A stretch of DNA of 64,000 nucleotides from Vibrio pectenicida (GCA_024347015.1 AP024890.1:806001-870000); one strand, 5' to 3'; shown: positions 26,407 through 36,303, counted from the stretch's first letter. Program-made: numbers and translations. Notes: generated from the sequence alone by a model not told the origin.

Positions 26407-27156
26407 GTGAAAGTATTAGTAGCCATAAAGCGAGTGATTGATCCTTATGTGAAAGTCAGGGTTAAGAGTGATGGCAGTGGTGTTGAAACGAACAATGTTA
26501 AAATGTCCATGAATCCATTTTGTGAAATCGCTGTAGAAGAAGCGGTTCGCCTCAAAGAGTCGGGCACTGCTGATGAAGTTGTAGTAGTCTCTATTGGAGA
26601 TGCGGCTAGTCAGGAAAACCTCAGAGGAGCCTTGGCTCTCGGGGCCGATAGAGCGATACATATCAAACATGATATTTCTCCTGAACCTCTCGCGGTTGCG
26701 AAATTGCTTAGAGCTGTGATGGACAAAGAGAATCCCACACTGGTTTTTCTTGGTAAGCAATCTATTGATACTGATAACAATCAAGTGGCTCAAATGTTAG
26801 CTGCGTTAACTAGCCGTCCACAAGGCACGTTTGCTTCTGAACTGAAAGTTGACGGTGAAGGCATTTGCGTGACTCGTGAAGTAGATGGTGGACTTGAGAC
26901 AGTAAAACTTCAATTGCCTGCCATTATTAGTACTGATTTAAGGCTCAATGAACCACGTTATGCTTCATTACCTAACATTATGAAAGCTAAGAAAAAACCA
27001 CTAGAGGTAATTTCAGCAGATGATTTAGGAGTTGAGGTGACGTCTACGCAGGAAATCATTGAAGTTATGGCACCTGAATCACGTTCAGCAGGTGAGATGG
27101 TGACGAGTGTGAGTGAATTGATATCCAAGCTTAAAGATGAAGCTAAGGTTTTATAG
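26407..27156 (+). CDS. etfB: Electron-transfer flavoprotein beta subunit
   Basis: With EtfA it takes electrons from acyl-CoA dehydrogenases such as those encoded here. The 249 residues begin KVLVAIKRVIDPYVKVRVK and contain the AMP-site and recognition-loop segments (NPFCEIAVEEAVRLKE, GKQSIDTDNNQVAQMLAAL, DLRLNEPRYASLPNIMKAKKK). Translation starts at GTG 26407 behind a near-perfect AAGGAGGAG; the overlapping ATG at 26405 is followed at once by a stop. It ends 10 bases before etfA. Confidence 0.95.
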   Translation: MKVLVAIKRVIDPYVKVRVKSDGSGVETNNVKMSMNPFCEIAVEEAVRLKESGTADEVVVVSIGDAASQENLRGALALGADRAIHIKHDISPEPLAVAKLLRAVMDKENPTLVFLGKQSIDTDNNQVAQMLAALTSRPQGTFASELKVDGEGICVTREVDGGLETVKLQLPAIISTDLRLNEPRYASLPNIMKAKKKPLEVISADDLGVEVTSTQEIIEVMAPESRSAGEMVTSVSELISKLKDEAKVL

Positions 27157-27166
27157 GGAGATGAGC

Positions 27167-28105
27167 ATGAATTCTAAAGCGTTAGTTATCGTTGAGCATG
27201 ATAATCAAGTGTTAAGTAGCGATACTCTTAAAGCTATTACAGCAGCTAGTACCCTTAATCAGCCATTGAATGTTCTAGTGATTGGTTGTGATTGTCAGTC
27301 TGTTGTCGATTCTGTCTCGAAAGTTGAAGTTGTTTCAGCAGTACTTGTCGCAGATTCTGAGATTTATCAGCATCAAATGGCTGAAAATTCAGCTCTTTTA
27401 GCTCAGAAGGTGGCAGAGGATTATACTCATCTGTTCGCGCCTTCTACGACATTTGGTAAGAATTTAATGCCAAGAGTGGCAGCTTTGCTCGGTGTTGGTC
27501 AACTTTCTGATGTGATAAAAATAGAATCTGAAGATACAGTTATCCGACCCATTTATGCGGGTAATGCTTTGGCCAAGGTCAAGTCTTTGGATAAAGTAAA
27601 AGTGATTACTGTTCGAAGCTCAGCTTTCGAAAATGCGCCAGTGAATAATGACTCCAGTGCAGAAATAAAGGTTGTTGACATCAATGTTGGTAACGACTCG
27701 TCACAGGTTGTTGAGCGGCAAAAAACACAGAGCGTTCGTCCGGATTTGCCAGCCGCGAGAGTAGTGGTTTCTGGTGGACGGGGAGTTGGAAGCAAAGAAA
27801 ATTTTGCTTTGATTGAACAATTAGCCGACAAACTTGGAGGGGCTATTGGTGCTTCACGTGCGGCTGTGGATGCAGGCTTCGTGTCTAATGATTTACAAGT
27901 AGGACAGACAGGCAAGATTGTTGCACCTGAACTCTATATAGCTGTGGGGATATCAGGCGCTATTCAGCACCTTGCGGGTATGAAAGATTCTAAAGTAATT
28001 GTCGCCATCAATAGTGACTCAGAGGCACCAATATTCGAAATCGCAGATTACGGTCTTGTTGGTGATTTATTTGAAATTTTACCTGAGTTAACAGCATCAG
28101 TGTAA
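27167..28105 (+). CDS. etfA: Electron-transfer flavoprotein alpha subunit
   Basis: The FAD-binding partner of EtfB. The 312 residues end with the FAD domain: VVVSGGRGVGSKENF, GAIGASRAAVDAGFV, GQTGKIVAPELYIAVGISG and IVAINSDSEAPIFEIADYG. I use ATG 27167 because GGGAG sits six bases upstream; ATG 27161 directly abuts the ribosome site. It ends the etfBA operon. Confidence 0.95.
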   Translation: MNSKALVIVEHDNQVLSSDTLKAITAASTLNQPLNVLVIGCDCQSVVDSVSKVEVVSAVLVADSEIYQHQMAENSALLAQKVAEDYTHLFAPSTTFGKNLMPRVAALLGVGQLSDVIKIESEDTVIRPIYAGNALAKVKSLDKVKVITVRSSAFENAPVNNDSSAEIKVVDINVGNDSSQVVERQKTQSVRPDLPAARVVVSGGRGVGSKENFALIEQLADKLGGAIGASRAAVDAGFVSNDLQVGQTGKIVAPELYIAVGISGAIQHLAGMKDSKVIVAINSDSEAPIFEIADYGLVGDLFEILPELTASV

Positions 28106-28130
28106 AGCAAAACCCTCAAATATGAAGGCC

Positions 28131-28162
28131 ATCCCGATAGTTGTTTTACCAATTATCGGGAT
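28131..28162 (+). terminator. Hairpin after etfA
   Basis: ATCCCGATA pairs perfectly with TATCGGGAT across a 14-base loop, 25 bases after the etfA stop. The downstream tract (TAATTG) is a poor T-run, so it is a probable but not ideal terminator. Confidence 0.65.
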
Positions 28163-28274
28163 TAATTGAAATTTCATTCCTGTATTATTTAATAAAAATC
28201 AGCTTGAAAGGGCACTGAATCTTAGTAGATTTCCTAAACTAAACCTATAAGGCAAGTTATGGGGCGTTTTCTGA

Positions 28275-29432
28275 ATGACAATACATCTAGATATTGCAAC
28301 TTTATCAATAATTTGTGTCTTGTTGTCAGTGTGTTATTGCATAGGGTTGTTTTTGATTCAGAGACTTCAGCCAAGTGTACGCGGTATTAACACCATTGCC
28401 ACATCACTCTTATTACTTTCTGTAAGTTTTTTCTTCCTTAGTTTCGGCAATAATATTAGTTTGTGGTTATCGAAAATCCTAGCCAATTCTTTAATGGCTT
28501 TCAGCTATATTTTGCTGTTATTGGGTATTTGCCAATTCAAAAGTTTTAGTGTGAAGCTCTCTAACGTCGGTTTTTACAGCTTTCCAATCCTCGTTATAGG
28601 ATTAACTTACTTTACCTTTTTTATGCCTTCCACTAATGCGAGGGTAATTTTGATGTCAGTATATATTTCGAGTATGTGTTTCGTTGCCGTTATAGCTAAT
28701 CATAAAGGTAAAAGCACGGATATTTCTACTTCAACACTTTTGCTGTCTGTAGGGTTGGCAATACAGGCTAGTTATAATTTTTTCCGCTTTGGTTGGACAA
28801 TATTTGATGGTGCTATCAATGACTTCATGCGTGCGGGCACCGTACATCAATTAGCATTTGTTAGTACATTGCTTATGATTATTCTTATCTTTTTTTCAAT
28901 AACTTGGATGCTTACAGGCCGATTAGTAGCAACGCTTCATGATAGTGCGATCAAAGATGAATTGACCCAATTGTATAACCGACGTGCACTCGAAGAGCTG
29001 CTTCCTACTGAGGTGGCCAGGGCACATAGACATGACCAACCGTTATCGATTGTTTTGCTTGATATTGATCACTTTAAACAAGTCAATGATACTTATGGCC
29101 ACCAGGTAGGCGATGAGGTATTACGTATAACGGGGCGAGTGCTCAAGCTCCACACCCGCAGGGACGATTTGAGTTTTCGTTATGGAGGAGAGGAGTTTAT
29201 GGTTTTGTTGCCTAATACTGATGTTGAAAAAGCGTTGATTGTGGCGGAAAAACTGCGGGAAGAAATAGAAGAGGCTAGAATGCTACCGAGTAAAAAAGAC
29301 CGCTGTACCGCCAGCTTTGGTGTAACACAACTACATGATGAAGAATGGCAAAGCGCTGTAGAGCGCGCTGATATCGCACTCTACAATGCCAAGACAAATG
29401 GCCGCAACCAAGTGATCGCAGGGGAGCATTAG
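28275..29432 (+). CDS. Membrane-bound diguanylate cyclase (GGDEF)
   Basis: Makes cyclic di-GMP from two GTP. The first 220 of 385 residues form about seven hydrophobic helices, probably a membrane sensor. A GGDEF domain follows, with DELTQLYNRRAL, DIDHFKQVNDTYGH and the active-site motif GGEEF near residue 303. The inhibitory I-site RxxD is present as RRDD five residues before GGEEF. It lies between etfA and the bkd operon, on the strand of the former but behind a hairpin, so probably independently transcribed. The signal sensed is unknown. Confidence 0.92.
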   Translation: MTIHLDIATLSIICVLLSVCYCIGLFLIQRLQPSVRGINTIATSLLLLSVSFFFLSFGNNISLWLSKILANSLMAFSYILLLLGICQFKSFSVKLSNVGFYSFPILVIGLTYFTFFMPSTNARVILMSVYISSMCFVAVIANHKGKSTDISTSTLLLSVGLAIQASYNFFRFGWTIFDGAINDFMRAGTVHQLAFVSTLLMIILIFFSITWMLTGRLVATLHDSAIKDELTQLYNRRALEELLPTEVARAHRHDQPLSIVLLDIDHFKQVNDTYGHQVGDEVLRITGRVLKLHTRRDDLSFRYGGEEFMVLLPNTDVEKALIVAEKLREEIEEARMLPSKKDRCTASFGVTQLHDEEWQSAVERADIALYNAKTNGRNQVIAGEH

Positions 29433-29465
29433 TCTTTCAATGTGAAATTTTCGTCCTGTGCTCCC
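29422..29465. terminator. Possible stem between the convergent cyclase and bkd genes
   Basis: GGGAGCA pairs with TGCTCCC across a 30-base loop that spans the cyclase stop codon. The long loop and weak T-run make this only a possible terminator. Confidence 0.3.
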
Positions 29466-29474
29466 AAAATGTGT

Positions 29475-30611
29475 TTATTTGAGTTTCATTTCTAAATGTT
29501 CAACCATGAGCTTGGTAAAACGTGCTGCTTCTCCGCCAGTACAAGCTCGATGATCGAATGTTACTGATAATGGCATAGCCTTAACCGCAACTGCTTCATT
29601 ATTTCGCATAACGACTTTTTCGATGATTCGCCCTGCACCGACGATAGCAACTTGAGGTGGTGAGACTACCGGAGTAGCATAGATCCCAGCAATAGCACCG
29701 AAGTTAGACACAGTAATAGTTGCATGCTGCAGTTGCTCGCGGCCAATTTTACGATCACGAATCCCAGCGACAGTATCATTGAGCCATGAGCGAATATCAG
29801 CTGTTTTTACTTCGTTTGCGTTGCGTAAAACAGGTACATATAGTCCATGATTGCTGTCCACAGCGATACCAATATTCACGGTACTGTGGACACAACGAGT
29901 CATTGTTTCGGCATCAAACCAAGCATTTAATGCTGGCTCTTTTTGGCAAGCATGAACCACAGCTTGGATTAAACGGCCAGAAATATCTTCACCTTTTACC
30001 CAGTTCTCAAGCAATGCTTCTTCTGTAATCGTTACGGAGGCGACATTGTGATGAGATTCTGACATAGTCCCAACCATGGTTCGACGTGCACCTTTTAACA
30101 CCTCAGTACCGGGTTGTTGTTTGCCTGCTTCTTCATAAATGTCGGAATCGGTGATCATACCGTCGTGTCCACTGCCTTTTAACTTCAATAAATCGACTCC
30201 AAGCTTTTTAGCTAATAGTCGTGCTGAAGGCATAGCGGTAATAGGAGAGTTATCGTCAGTATTACGAGAAGCTCCGATCCAGAAATCATCAACATCAACT
30301 TTGTGAGTTTGGCTGGAAACGTTGCCAACTACTGTTGCAGCATCCTTTTGTCTTTCTTTGCTGTTCTCACTTGCTCCTTCTTCTTCAATTTCTAGTAGAA
30401 GACTACCAATGTTGATTACGTCACCTTCTTCACCATGACGGCTTACAATTTTTCCGCTATATGGCGCAGGTACGTCGACAACGGCTTTTGCTGTTTCTAC
30501 AGTCAAAATGATCTCGTCTAATTTGACCATATCACCGATGCTTACATGCCATTGCACTATTTCTGACTCTGCAAGTCCTTCACCAAGATCCGGTAGTAAA
30601 AACGATCTCAT
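29475..30611 (-). CDS. bkdB: Branched-chain 2-oxoacid dehydrogenase E2 (dihydrolipoyl acyltransferase)
   Basis: The core of the complex that turns 2-oxo acids from Val, Leu and Ile into acyl-CoAs. Of 378 residues, about 1-76 form a lipoyl domain with the modified lysine K42 in VETAKAVVD. A peripheral subunit-binding domain (SARLLAKKLGVDL) lies around residues 145-180, and the catalytic domain follows. The active-site motif, usually HRxxDG, reads HRACTGG near residue 351, with Thr in place of Asp. It starts at ATG 30611 behind GGAGG and shares ATGA with the E1beta stop. No E3 gene follows; a shared lipoamide dehydrogenase is presumably encoded elsewhere. Confidence 0.92.
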   Translation of the reverse strand: MRSFLLPDLGEGLAESEIVQWHVSIGDMVKLDEIILTVETAKAVVDVPAPYSGKIVSRHGEEGDVINIGSLLLEIEEEGASENSKERQKDAATVVGNVSSQTHKVDVDDFWIGASRNTDDNSPITAMPSARLLAKKLGVDLLKLKGSGHDGMITDSDIYEEAGKQQPGTEVLKGARRTMVGTMSESHHNVASVTITEEALLENWVKGEDISGRLIQAVVHACQKEPALNAWFDAETMTRCVHSTVNIGIAVDSNHGLYVPVLRNANEVKTADIRSWLNDTVAGIRDRKIGREQLQHATITVSNFGAIAGIYATPVVSPPQVAIVGAGRIIEKVVMRNNEAVAVKAMPLSVTFDHRACTGGEAARFTKLMVEHLEMKLK

Positions 30612-31591
30612 TTCCAATCCTCCATGAGTTCTTTAGCTGCAATAACAATGTCTTCTTCTTGAATCATAAAGTAGTCTTCGTTTCTATAATATGGCATGAC
30701 AGTATCCATGCCAGTTACACGCCTAGGCGGAGCTTTCAATGTGCACATGGATTGTTCAGCTACTCGTGCAATAATTTCAGCGCCAACCCCACATGTTCTA
30801 CTCGCTTCATGGACGACGAGTAAGCGTCCAGTCTTATTGAGAGACTTAAAGATCGTATCCATGTCGATAGGTTTAATGCTGGCTAGGTCAATCACTTCTG
30901 CCTCGATACCTTGCTCAGATAAGCGGTGGGCAGCTTGTAATGATTCAACGACACAGGCTCCCCATGTAACAAGAGTAAGGTCTCTGCCTTTACGCAATGT
31001 AAAGCAGGTATCAAGAGGAAGTGCCTCACCATTATCAATAACATTCGATTTAACAGTACGATAGATCCTTTTAGGTTCAAAGAACATAACGGGATCGTTA
31101 CTTCGAATGGCTGCTAGTAATAGGCCGTAAGCGCGCTGTGGTGAAGAAGGAATCACAACCCTGAAGCCAGGTATATGAGCGAATAAAGCTTCAATGCTCT
31201 CAGAGTGATGTTCTGGTGCGTGAATGCCACCTCCAAACGGTGCTCTAAATACAGCAGGGCAAGTTAAACGCCCACGTGTCCTATTACGCATTCTTGCAGC
31301 ATGGCAAATCAGGTGCTCTAAAGCAGGAAAGACGAATCCTTGAAATTGAAACTCGGCAACTGGTCTTAGTCCTTGCGTAGCCATTCCTACACTGACACCA
31401 CCGATCAAAGCTTCTGCCAATGGAGTATCGATAACCCGTTTAAAGCCAAATTTATCTTTAAGGCCGACAGTTGCTCGAAACACGCCACCATTATCACCAA
31501 CATCTTCTCCTAAGACGATGACATTGTTATCGTTTGCCATTTCGTGGTGAAGAGCAAGGTTTACTGCTTCAACTAATGTAATCTCAGACAT
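30608..31591 (-). CDS. bkdA2: Branched-chain 2-oxoacid dehydrogenase E1 beta subunit
   Basis: The 327-residue transketolase-like pyrimidine-binding subunit: NVIVLGEDVGDNGGVFRAT, DTPLAEALIGGVSVGMA, RAPFGGGIHAPEHHSES and the C-terminal VVHEASRTCGVGAEI. I start at ATG 31591, overlapping the E1alpha stop by eight bases, with AAGGTGG upstream; a GTG three codons earlier is less likely. Second of three genes. Confidence 0.94.
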   Translation of the reverse strand: MSEITLVEAVNLALHHEMANDNNVIVLGEDVGDNGGVFRATVGLKDKFGFKRVIDTPLAEALIGGVSVGMATQGLRPVAEFQFQGFVFPALEHLICHAARMRNRTRGRLTCPAVFRAPFGGGIHAPEHHSESIEALFAHIPGFRVVIPSSPQRAYGLLLAAIRSNDPVMFFEPKRIYRTVKSNVIDNGEALPLDTCFTLRKGRDLTLVTWGACVVESLQAAHRLSEQGIEAEVIDLASIKPIDMDTIFKSLNKTGRLLVVHEASRTCGVGAEIIARVAEQSMCTLKAPPRRVTGMDTVMPYYRNEDYFMIQEEDIVIAAKELMEDWK

Positions 31592-32678
31592 GCTTACCAC
31601 CTTGCATACGCATTGCTTTAGTTACCAGCTCATCACGCTGCTTGTTTAATTCTGAAACCGGAGACTCATAAAGATAGTCAAATGCCGCTTCTGGTGCCTG
31701 AGGTGGAAGGTTTAGGTAACGTTCAACGGCTTTCTCTACTTCTATTTTTGCGCTTTCTAGAAGAGCTTTTTCATCTTTTTCAGACCAGTGCCCCTGATTT
31801 GATAAGTAAGTTTTCAATCTCTCTATAGGCTCATATTGCCATGCTTGATTGAGTTCATCTTTACTTCTATAACGGTTCGCATCATCAGCTGTAGTATGAT
31901 CGCTCAGACGATAACTAATAGCTTCAATCAGAGTTGCGCCTTTACCTTTTTTTGCTCTGTGCAGAGCAGTTTTAATCGCATCATACATAGCGACGACATC
32001 ATTACCATCAACGGTAATTCCAGGGATACCTGCACCTTTAGCTTTTTCAGAGAGGAAGTCAGCAGCACATTGCAGGGCTCTTGGGACTGAAATTGCCCAT
32101 TGGTTGTTGTTTACCACGAATACTAACGGAATATTCCAAGTGCCAGCACAGTTGATTGATTCGAGAAAGTCACCTTTTGACGTTGCACCATCACCACATG
32201 TGACAAGAGCAGCATTATGGTCACCAGCAATTTTTAATGCAGCAGCAACACCCACTGCATGAGTACACTGAGTTGCAATAGGAACACAGTAAGGTAAATC
32301 GTGGCATGTAAGTTCACTATCTTCGAAATCAAAATCGCTACCACGTTCATCGCCTCCCCAGTACTGGAGGTTTTTCTCCATGCCAATACCACGCACCCAC
32401 ATTGCGGGCATATCCCGGTAATAAGGAATGAAAACGTCTTGAGGTTTTAATGCATGGCCAATGGCAATACCAAAGGCTTCTGCACCCAAGTGTGATGGGT
32501 AGGTACCTAACTTTCCGGTTCGTTGTAATGCGACAGCTTTGTTGTCGTAGGTGCGTGCAACAACCATGTCACGATAGAACTTTTTCAGCGTTGCTACATC
32601 AGCCCACTCTGGAAGTGGTTTGATGACCTGGCCATGGTGGTCGATAAATCGATTCATGGGTAATGCCTGAACGTTCAT
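31584..32678 (-). CDS. bkdA1: Branched-chain 2-oxoacid dehydrogenase E1 alpha subunit
   Basis: The thiamine-diphosphate-binding subunit that decarboxylates the 2-oxo acid. The 364 residues contain the ThDP signature, GDGATSKGDFLE followed by VVNNNQWAIS. Also visible are the loop AISYRLSDHTTADDANRYR, which aligns with the phosphorylatable loop of E1alpha, and HLGAEAFGIAIGHAL. I start at ATG 32678 because AAGGAG lies eight bases upstream; the longer reading to 32726 has no support. First gene of the bkd operon. Confidence 0.93.
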   Translation of the reverse strand: MNVQALPMNRFIDHHGQVIKPLPEWADVATLKKFYRDMVVARTYDNKAVALQRTGKLGTYPSHLGAEAFGIAIGHALKPQDVFIPYYRDMPAMWVRGIGMEKNLQYWGGDERGSDFDFEDSELTCHDLPYCVPIATQCTHAVGVAAALKIAGDHNAALVTCGDGATSKGDFLESINCAGTWNIPLVFVVNNNQWAISVPRALQCAADFLSEKAKGAGIPGITVDGNDVVAMYDAIKTALHRAKKGKGATLIEAISYRLSDHTTADDANRYRSKDELNQAWQYEPIERLKTYLSNQGHWSEKDEKALLESAKIEVEKAVERYLNLPPQAPEAAFDYLYESPVSELNKQRDELVTKAMRMQGGKHV

Positions 32679-33323
32679 ATCAAGCTCCTTGTTGTGCTGC
32701 ATTCTCTGGCAGCAATTAATTAACATCCTCCGGGCGTGGCCACTTTATGACATTCTGAGTTTTTAATCATATTGAAACACTATTCTGGATAATTGGGTAA
32801 ACCTGTTTTTTAACACTAATATATAGACATTATCCAGTTGTGAATGTCGGCCATGCCAGTTGGACTAAGTGTAACTAATTTGTTAAATATTGCCTCCTGC
32901 TGAACACTCTTTCGAGAGTAAACTAATCCTTACAAACGTTAAAAAACAGATGAAACTACTGGTTTTTTTGCTGCGAGGTAGTGAAATCTGGAAATATTCA
33001 CTAATGATTTGATGAATTTTACTAGAATATTATCTGGATTTTTTTATAAAAAGGACCAAAAAGAATCATTTATGGTGGAAAAATCAGAGTCAAAACAGGC
33101 TATTGAATGACTTTCTAGCATGAGAATGTGACCTAATATCGACCGATATATTTAGATTAATTTGTATCAAAATGGCTTCAAGTAGTGAATATAAAACTTA
33201 GATAAAACTTAGATAAAACAGGGTTATTATATTACAATAATGTCAATAGCCGTGTTGGTTACGTTAGACGGTTAGGCTCAAAATAATAAACTGCGGGCAC
33301 AAAGTACCGCATAAGGGCTTCAT
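32679..33323. other. Long intergenic region between bkd and a chemoreceptor
   Basis: These 645 AT-rich bases contain no gene I can support. They must hold divergent promoters for bkd and the chemoreceptor. I found no LiuR-like palindrome here, unlike upstream of ivdA and etfB. At 33192-33219 an 11-bp unit (TAAAACTTAGA) is repeated twice and begun a third time. Confidence 0.6.
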
Positions 33324-35636
33324 ATGAAAATTGCCACAAAAATAGTCATAGCTTCGACTTTGTTGTGTAGTCTAGCGGTTGTTGCCACTGGTACATTTGT
33401 GGGTTGGCGAGCGTCGGTGTTATCAGAGCAAGCATTATATCAGCGAGCGATGAGTCAATTGACATCGATTAGAGAAAATAAAAAAAGTGAAATCGAAAAC
33501 TATTTTCAACAGATTCGTGGCCAAATGGTAACCGTGGCTAATTCTATCGGGGTCAAGGACGCTATGGTTGCGTTTTCAGATGCCTTTGAGAGATATCCTG
33601 TTGAGTTAGTCAGCTCAACGGATATGAATAAGTTATCGGACTACTACTCGTCTGGTTTTGGTGAAACATATCGGAGTACTAATGGTGGTCAAAGTGCTAA
33701 TGAGCTACAAGTCTTAGCCAAGTTATCGGGCAAAGCTAAAGCACTACAGGCCCGTTATATTGGTGTGAACCCAAACCAACTGGGTGATAAGCATCAACTT
33801 ATGGCAGACTCTTTAGGTACAGAATATGATGAGGTCCATAGAACCTATCATCCGAGTATCAAAGGGTTTTTGGAAGAGTTTGGTTACTATGATATTTTCC
33901 TAGTTGATACGAGTGGGAATATTGTCTACTCAGTTTTTAAAGAATTAGACTACGCAACGAGCCTGTATTCCGGACCTTATGCGTCTACTGGTATAGCGCA
34001 AGCATTTAAACAAGCTTTGAATATTAGCCCCTCGCAGTATTACTTAGAAGATTTCTCTCCCTATTTTCCTTCATATGAAGCCGCTGCCTCTTTCATTGCT
34101 ACACCCATTGTGGTGGATGGTAGCACTGTAGGAGTCCTAATATTCCAGATGCCGGTTGATAAGATAAATAGCATTATGACATTTGGAGAAAATTGGCAAT
34201 ATGCAGGTTTAGGGCAAACGGGAGAAACATACTTAGTTGGTCCTGATGAATTATTAAGAAGTGAATCGCGCTTTTTGATCGAGTCGCCAGAACAATATTT
34301 TTCAGAACTTAAAACATTTGGTGTACCAGCGGCGACGTTAGAACAAATAGAAGGAAAATCCTCTGCAATTGGTCGCTACAAAGTCAGTAGTACAAGCGTC
34401 AAATCAGCACTTAGTGGAGAAAATGGCACTGATGTTGTAACGGGCAAAAGGGGAGTTGAAGTTTTATCTGTCTATTCCCCCCTCGATGCCGCAGGTTTAA
34501 AATGGGCAATTGTTACTGAAATCAATAAAAATGAAGCCCTAGCAGATTTAGAAGCATTGATTCAGTCAAAATTTATCACCGTTGTTATCAGTATCGTCAT
34601 TGGCGTAATTGTTGCCATATGCGTTTCTTATTTTTTGGGAAGGAGTATCGCTCAACCAATTAGTAAGGCAAGTAATAAAATCAAACGCATCAGTAATGAG
34701 AACGATCTTACAGAGCGCCTTGATGAAAATGGTAAAGATGAGATGACGGATTTAGCTGTGTCGCTTAATTCTTTATTTGCTCATCTTCAAGACATAATTC
34801 GGAAGTTTGCCCAAGCAACAGATGATCTGAATAACAATATTCATAGCATGAGTGGGAGTATGAATAGTACTCGGTTGGCGGTAACAGACCAGAACGAACG
34901 CGCTGAATCTGTTGCAGCAGCAATCAACCAAATGGGGAACTCAATTTCAGAAGTTGCAGAGTTTGCCAACCGAGCAGCAGAATTTGTCAAAAATGCGAAT
35001 GAAACTGGTAGCCAGGGAGTAAGTGTTGGCCGAAATTTGGGCACAGAGATCTCTCAGCTCAATGAGGAGATGCAAACCGCTGTAGATGCAATCAGTCGTC
35101 TCGATAAAGAGAGCAACTCCATCGCAGAAGTACTGGATGTTATCCAAGGAATCGCAGAACAAACTAATTTATTGGCTCTTAACGCTGCTATAGAAGCCGC
35201 GCGCGCTGGTGAGCAGGGGCGGGGTTTTGCAGTGGTAGCCGACGAAGTCCGCAATCTTGCCGGAAGAACTCAGTCTTCGACTGAAGAAATCAGAGAGAAG
35301 ATAGAGTCGTTGCAAAAAGAGACAGGTGACGTGTCAACAAGTATAACTAATGCCAATGAAACAGTGTCAAAAGGCGTAGAAACGTGTGACACAAATGCTC
35401 AGATGCTCGAACAGATTGTAACTATGTTAACTGACCTAAACGAAATGAATGTTCAAATAGCGGCTGCGACAGATGAGCAACAATCTGTGACAAACAATAT
35501 TACAGATAGTATTACGTCTATCACTGATTCCTCATCGGAGGTTTCCAGTCAGGTTGGAGATGTCGATACTATTTTAAAGGGACTGTCTTCTCAAGCAGAG
35601 CAACTTAATTCAGAAGTTTCACAATTTAAGTATTAG
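33324..35636 (+). CDS. Methyl-accepting chemotaxis protein with a large periplasmic domain
   Basis: A 770-residue chemoreceptor. A first membrane helix is at residues about 5-28. A periplasmic sensing region of about 385 residues follows, long enough for a double-Cache-like fold, then a second helix near 412-435 (VVISIVIGVIVAICVSYFL). A HAMP linker and a full cytoplasmic signalling domain come next; the hairpin tip reads IAEQTNLLALNAAIEAARAGE with GRGFAVVADEVRNLA. There is no C-terminal CheR-binding pentapeptide. The ligand is unknown. Monocistronic. Confidence 0.95.
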   Translation: MKIATKIVIASTLLCSLAVVATGTFVGWRASVLSEQALYQRAMSQLTSIRENKKSEIENYFQQIRGQMVTVANSIGVKDAMVAFSDAFERYPVELVSSTDMNKLSDYYSSGFGETYRSTNGGQSANELQVLAKLSGKAKALQARYIGVNPNQLGDKHQLMADSLGTEYDEVHRTYHPSIKGFLEEFGYYDIFLVDTSGNIVYSVFKELDYATSLYSGPYASTGIAQAFKQALNISPSQYYLEDFSPYFPSYEAAASFIATPIVVDGSTVGVLIFQMPVDKINSIMTFGENWQYAGLGQTGETYLVGPDELLRSESRFLIESPEQYFSELKTFGVPAATLEQIEGKSSAIGRYKVSSTSVKSALSGENGTDVVTGKRGVEVLSVYSPLDAAGLKWAIVTEINKNEALADLEALIQSKFITVVISIVIGVIVAICVSYFLGRSIAQPISKASNKIKRISNENDLTERLDENGKDEMTDLAVSLNSLFAHLQDIIRKFAQATDDLNNNIHSMSGSMNSTRLAVTDQNERAESVAAAINQMGNSISEVAEFANRAAEFVKNANETGSQGVSVGRNLGTEISQLNEEMQTAVDAISRLDKESNSIAEVLDVIQGIAEQTNLLALNAAIEAARAGEQGRGFAVVADEVRNLAGRTQSSTEEIREKIESLQKETGDVSTSITNANETVSKGVETCDTNAQMLEQIVTMLTDLNEMNVQIAAATDEQQSVTNNITDSITSITDSSSEVSSQVGDVDTILKGLSSQAEQLNSEVSQFKY

Positions 35637-35738
35637 TTTGGCTCAATATTTTGAACTAAGTTGGAATTTCACTCTGATTGACGAACGTGCGGTTGAGATG
35701 GCTTTTTAACCATTTGAATAAAAAAGACTAAAATTCTG

Positions 35739-35766
35739 TTGACCTGAAATAATAATAGGTTAAAGT
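35739..35766 (+). promoter_or_regulatory. Promoter of the tRNA pair
   Basis: TTGACC (35739-35744) and TAAAGT (35761-35766) are separated by 16 bases. They are followed by a GC-rich discriminator (ACGCCTCG) typical of stringently controlled stable-RNA promoters. It lies about 60 bases before tRNA-Leu. Confidence 0.7.
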
Positions 35767-35825
35767 ACGCCTCGTTCCAGCGGGTTAGGCTCGCTGAGAT
35801 GGTGTTGACCATCGCATTATGCGTT

Positions 35826-35912
35826 GCCCTGGTGGTGGAATTGGTAGACACAAGGGATTTAAAATCCCTCGGCGTTCGCGCTGTGCCGGTTCAAGTCCGG
35901 CCCGGGGCACCA
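35826..35912 (+). tRNA. tRNA-Leu (anticodon UAA)
   Basis: 87 bases with a seven-pair acceptor stem (GCCCTGG with CCGGGGC, one G-U), an encoded CCA end and a long class II variable arm. The anticodon loop TTTAAAA sits between AGGGA and TCCCT. The T arm contains GGTTCAAGTCC. Confidence 0.97.
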
Positions 35913-35947
35913 TCTGAACTTTCTCTTCAAAACTAAATATCAAATCA

Positions 35948-36021
35948 GGCGCGTTGGCAGAGTGGCTATGCAGCGGATTGCAAATCCGTGGACCTCGGTT
36001 CGACTCCGGGACGCGCCTCCA
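35948..36021 (+). tRNA. tRNA-Cys (anticodon GCA)
   Basis: 74 bases with acceptor stem GGCGCGT/ACGCGCC, anticodon loop TTGCAAA between CGGA and TCCG, T arm with GGTTCGACTCC, and an encoded CCA. It follows tRNA-Leu by 35 bases in one transcript. Confidence 0.97.
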
Positions 36022-36303
36022 TTTCATTTAAACATCAAAACCAAGAAGCATTATTGTTTTCAAATCATAAATTCCTGCCATAGAAGCACTTCTCTTAATT
36101 GCTAACAAAACGAATTCAACCTTTATTCTCATTCTGTAAATCTTACAAACCTAATTTCTATTCATAGTCCTATGCGAAATGGGTAAATCATTTAATGACA
36201 TTTTAATCATTGTTTTTTCATGATTTTTATAAATTTGTTACTGAATTCATAAGGTATAATTGTGTTTGGTTAGTAATATCTTGATGACACTAAGGAAATT
36301 GAG

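Noticed and set aside
32679..33323. LiuR operator or sigma-54 promoter upstream of bkd
   Set aside because: I searched by eye for the ACGTWWACGT core and for GG-N10-GC type elements and found none convincing.
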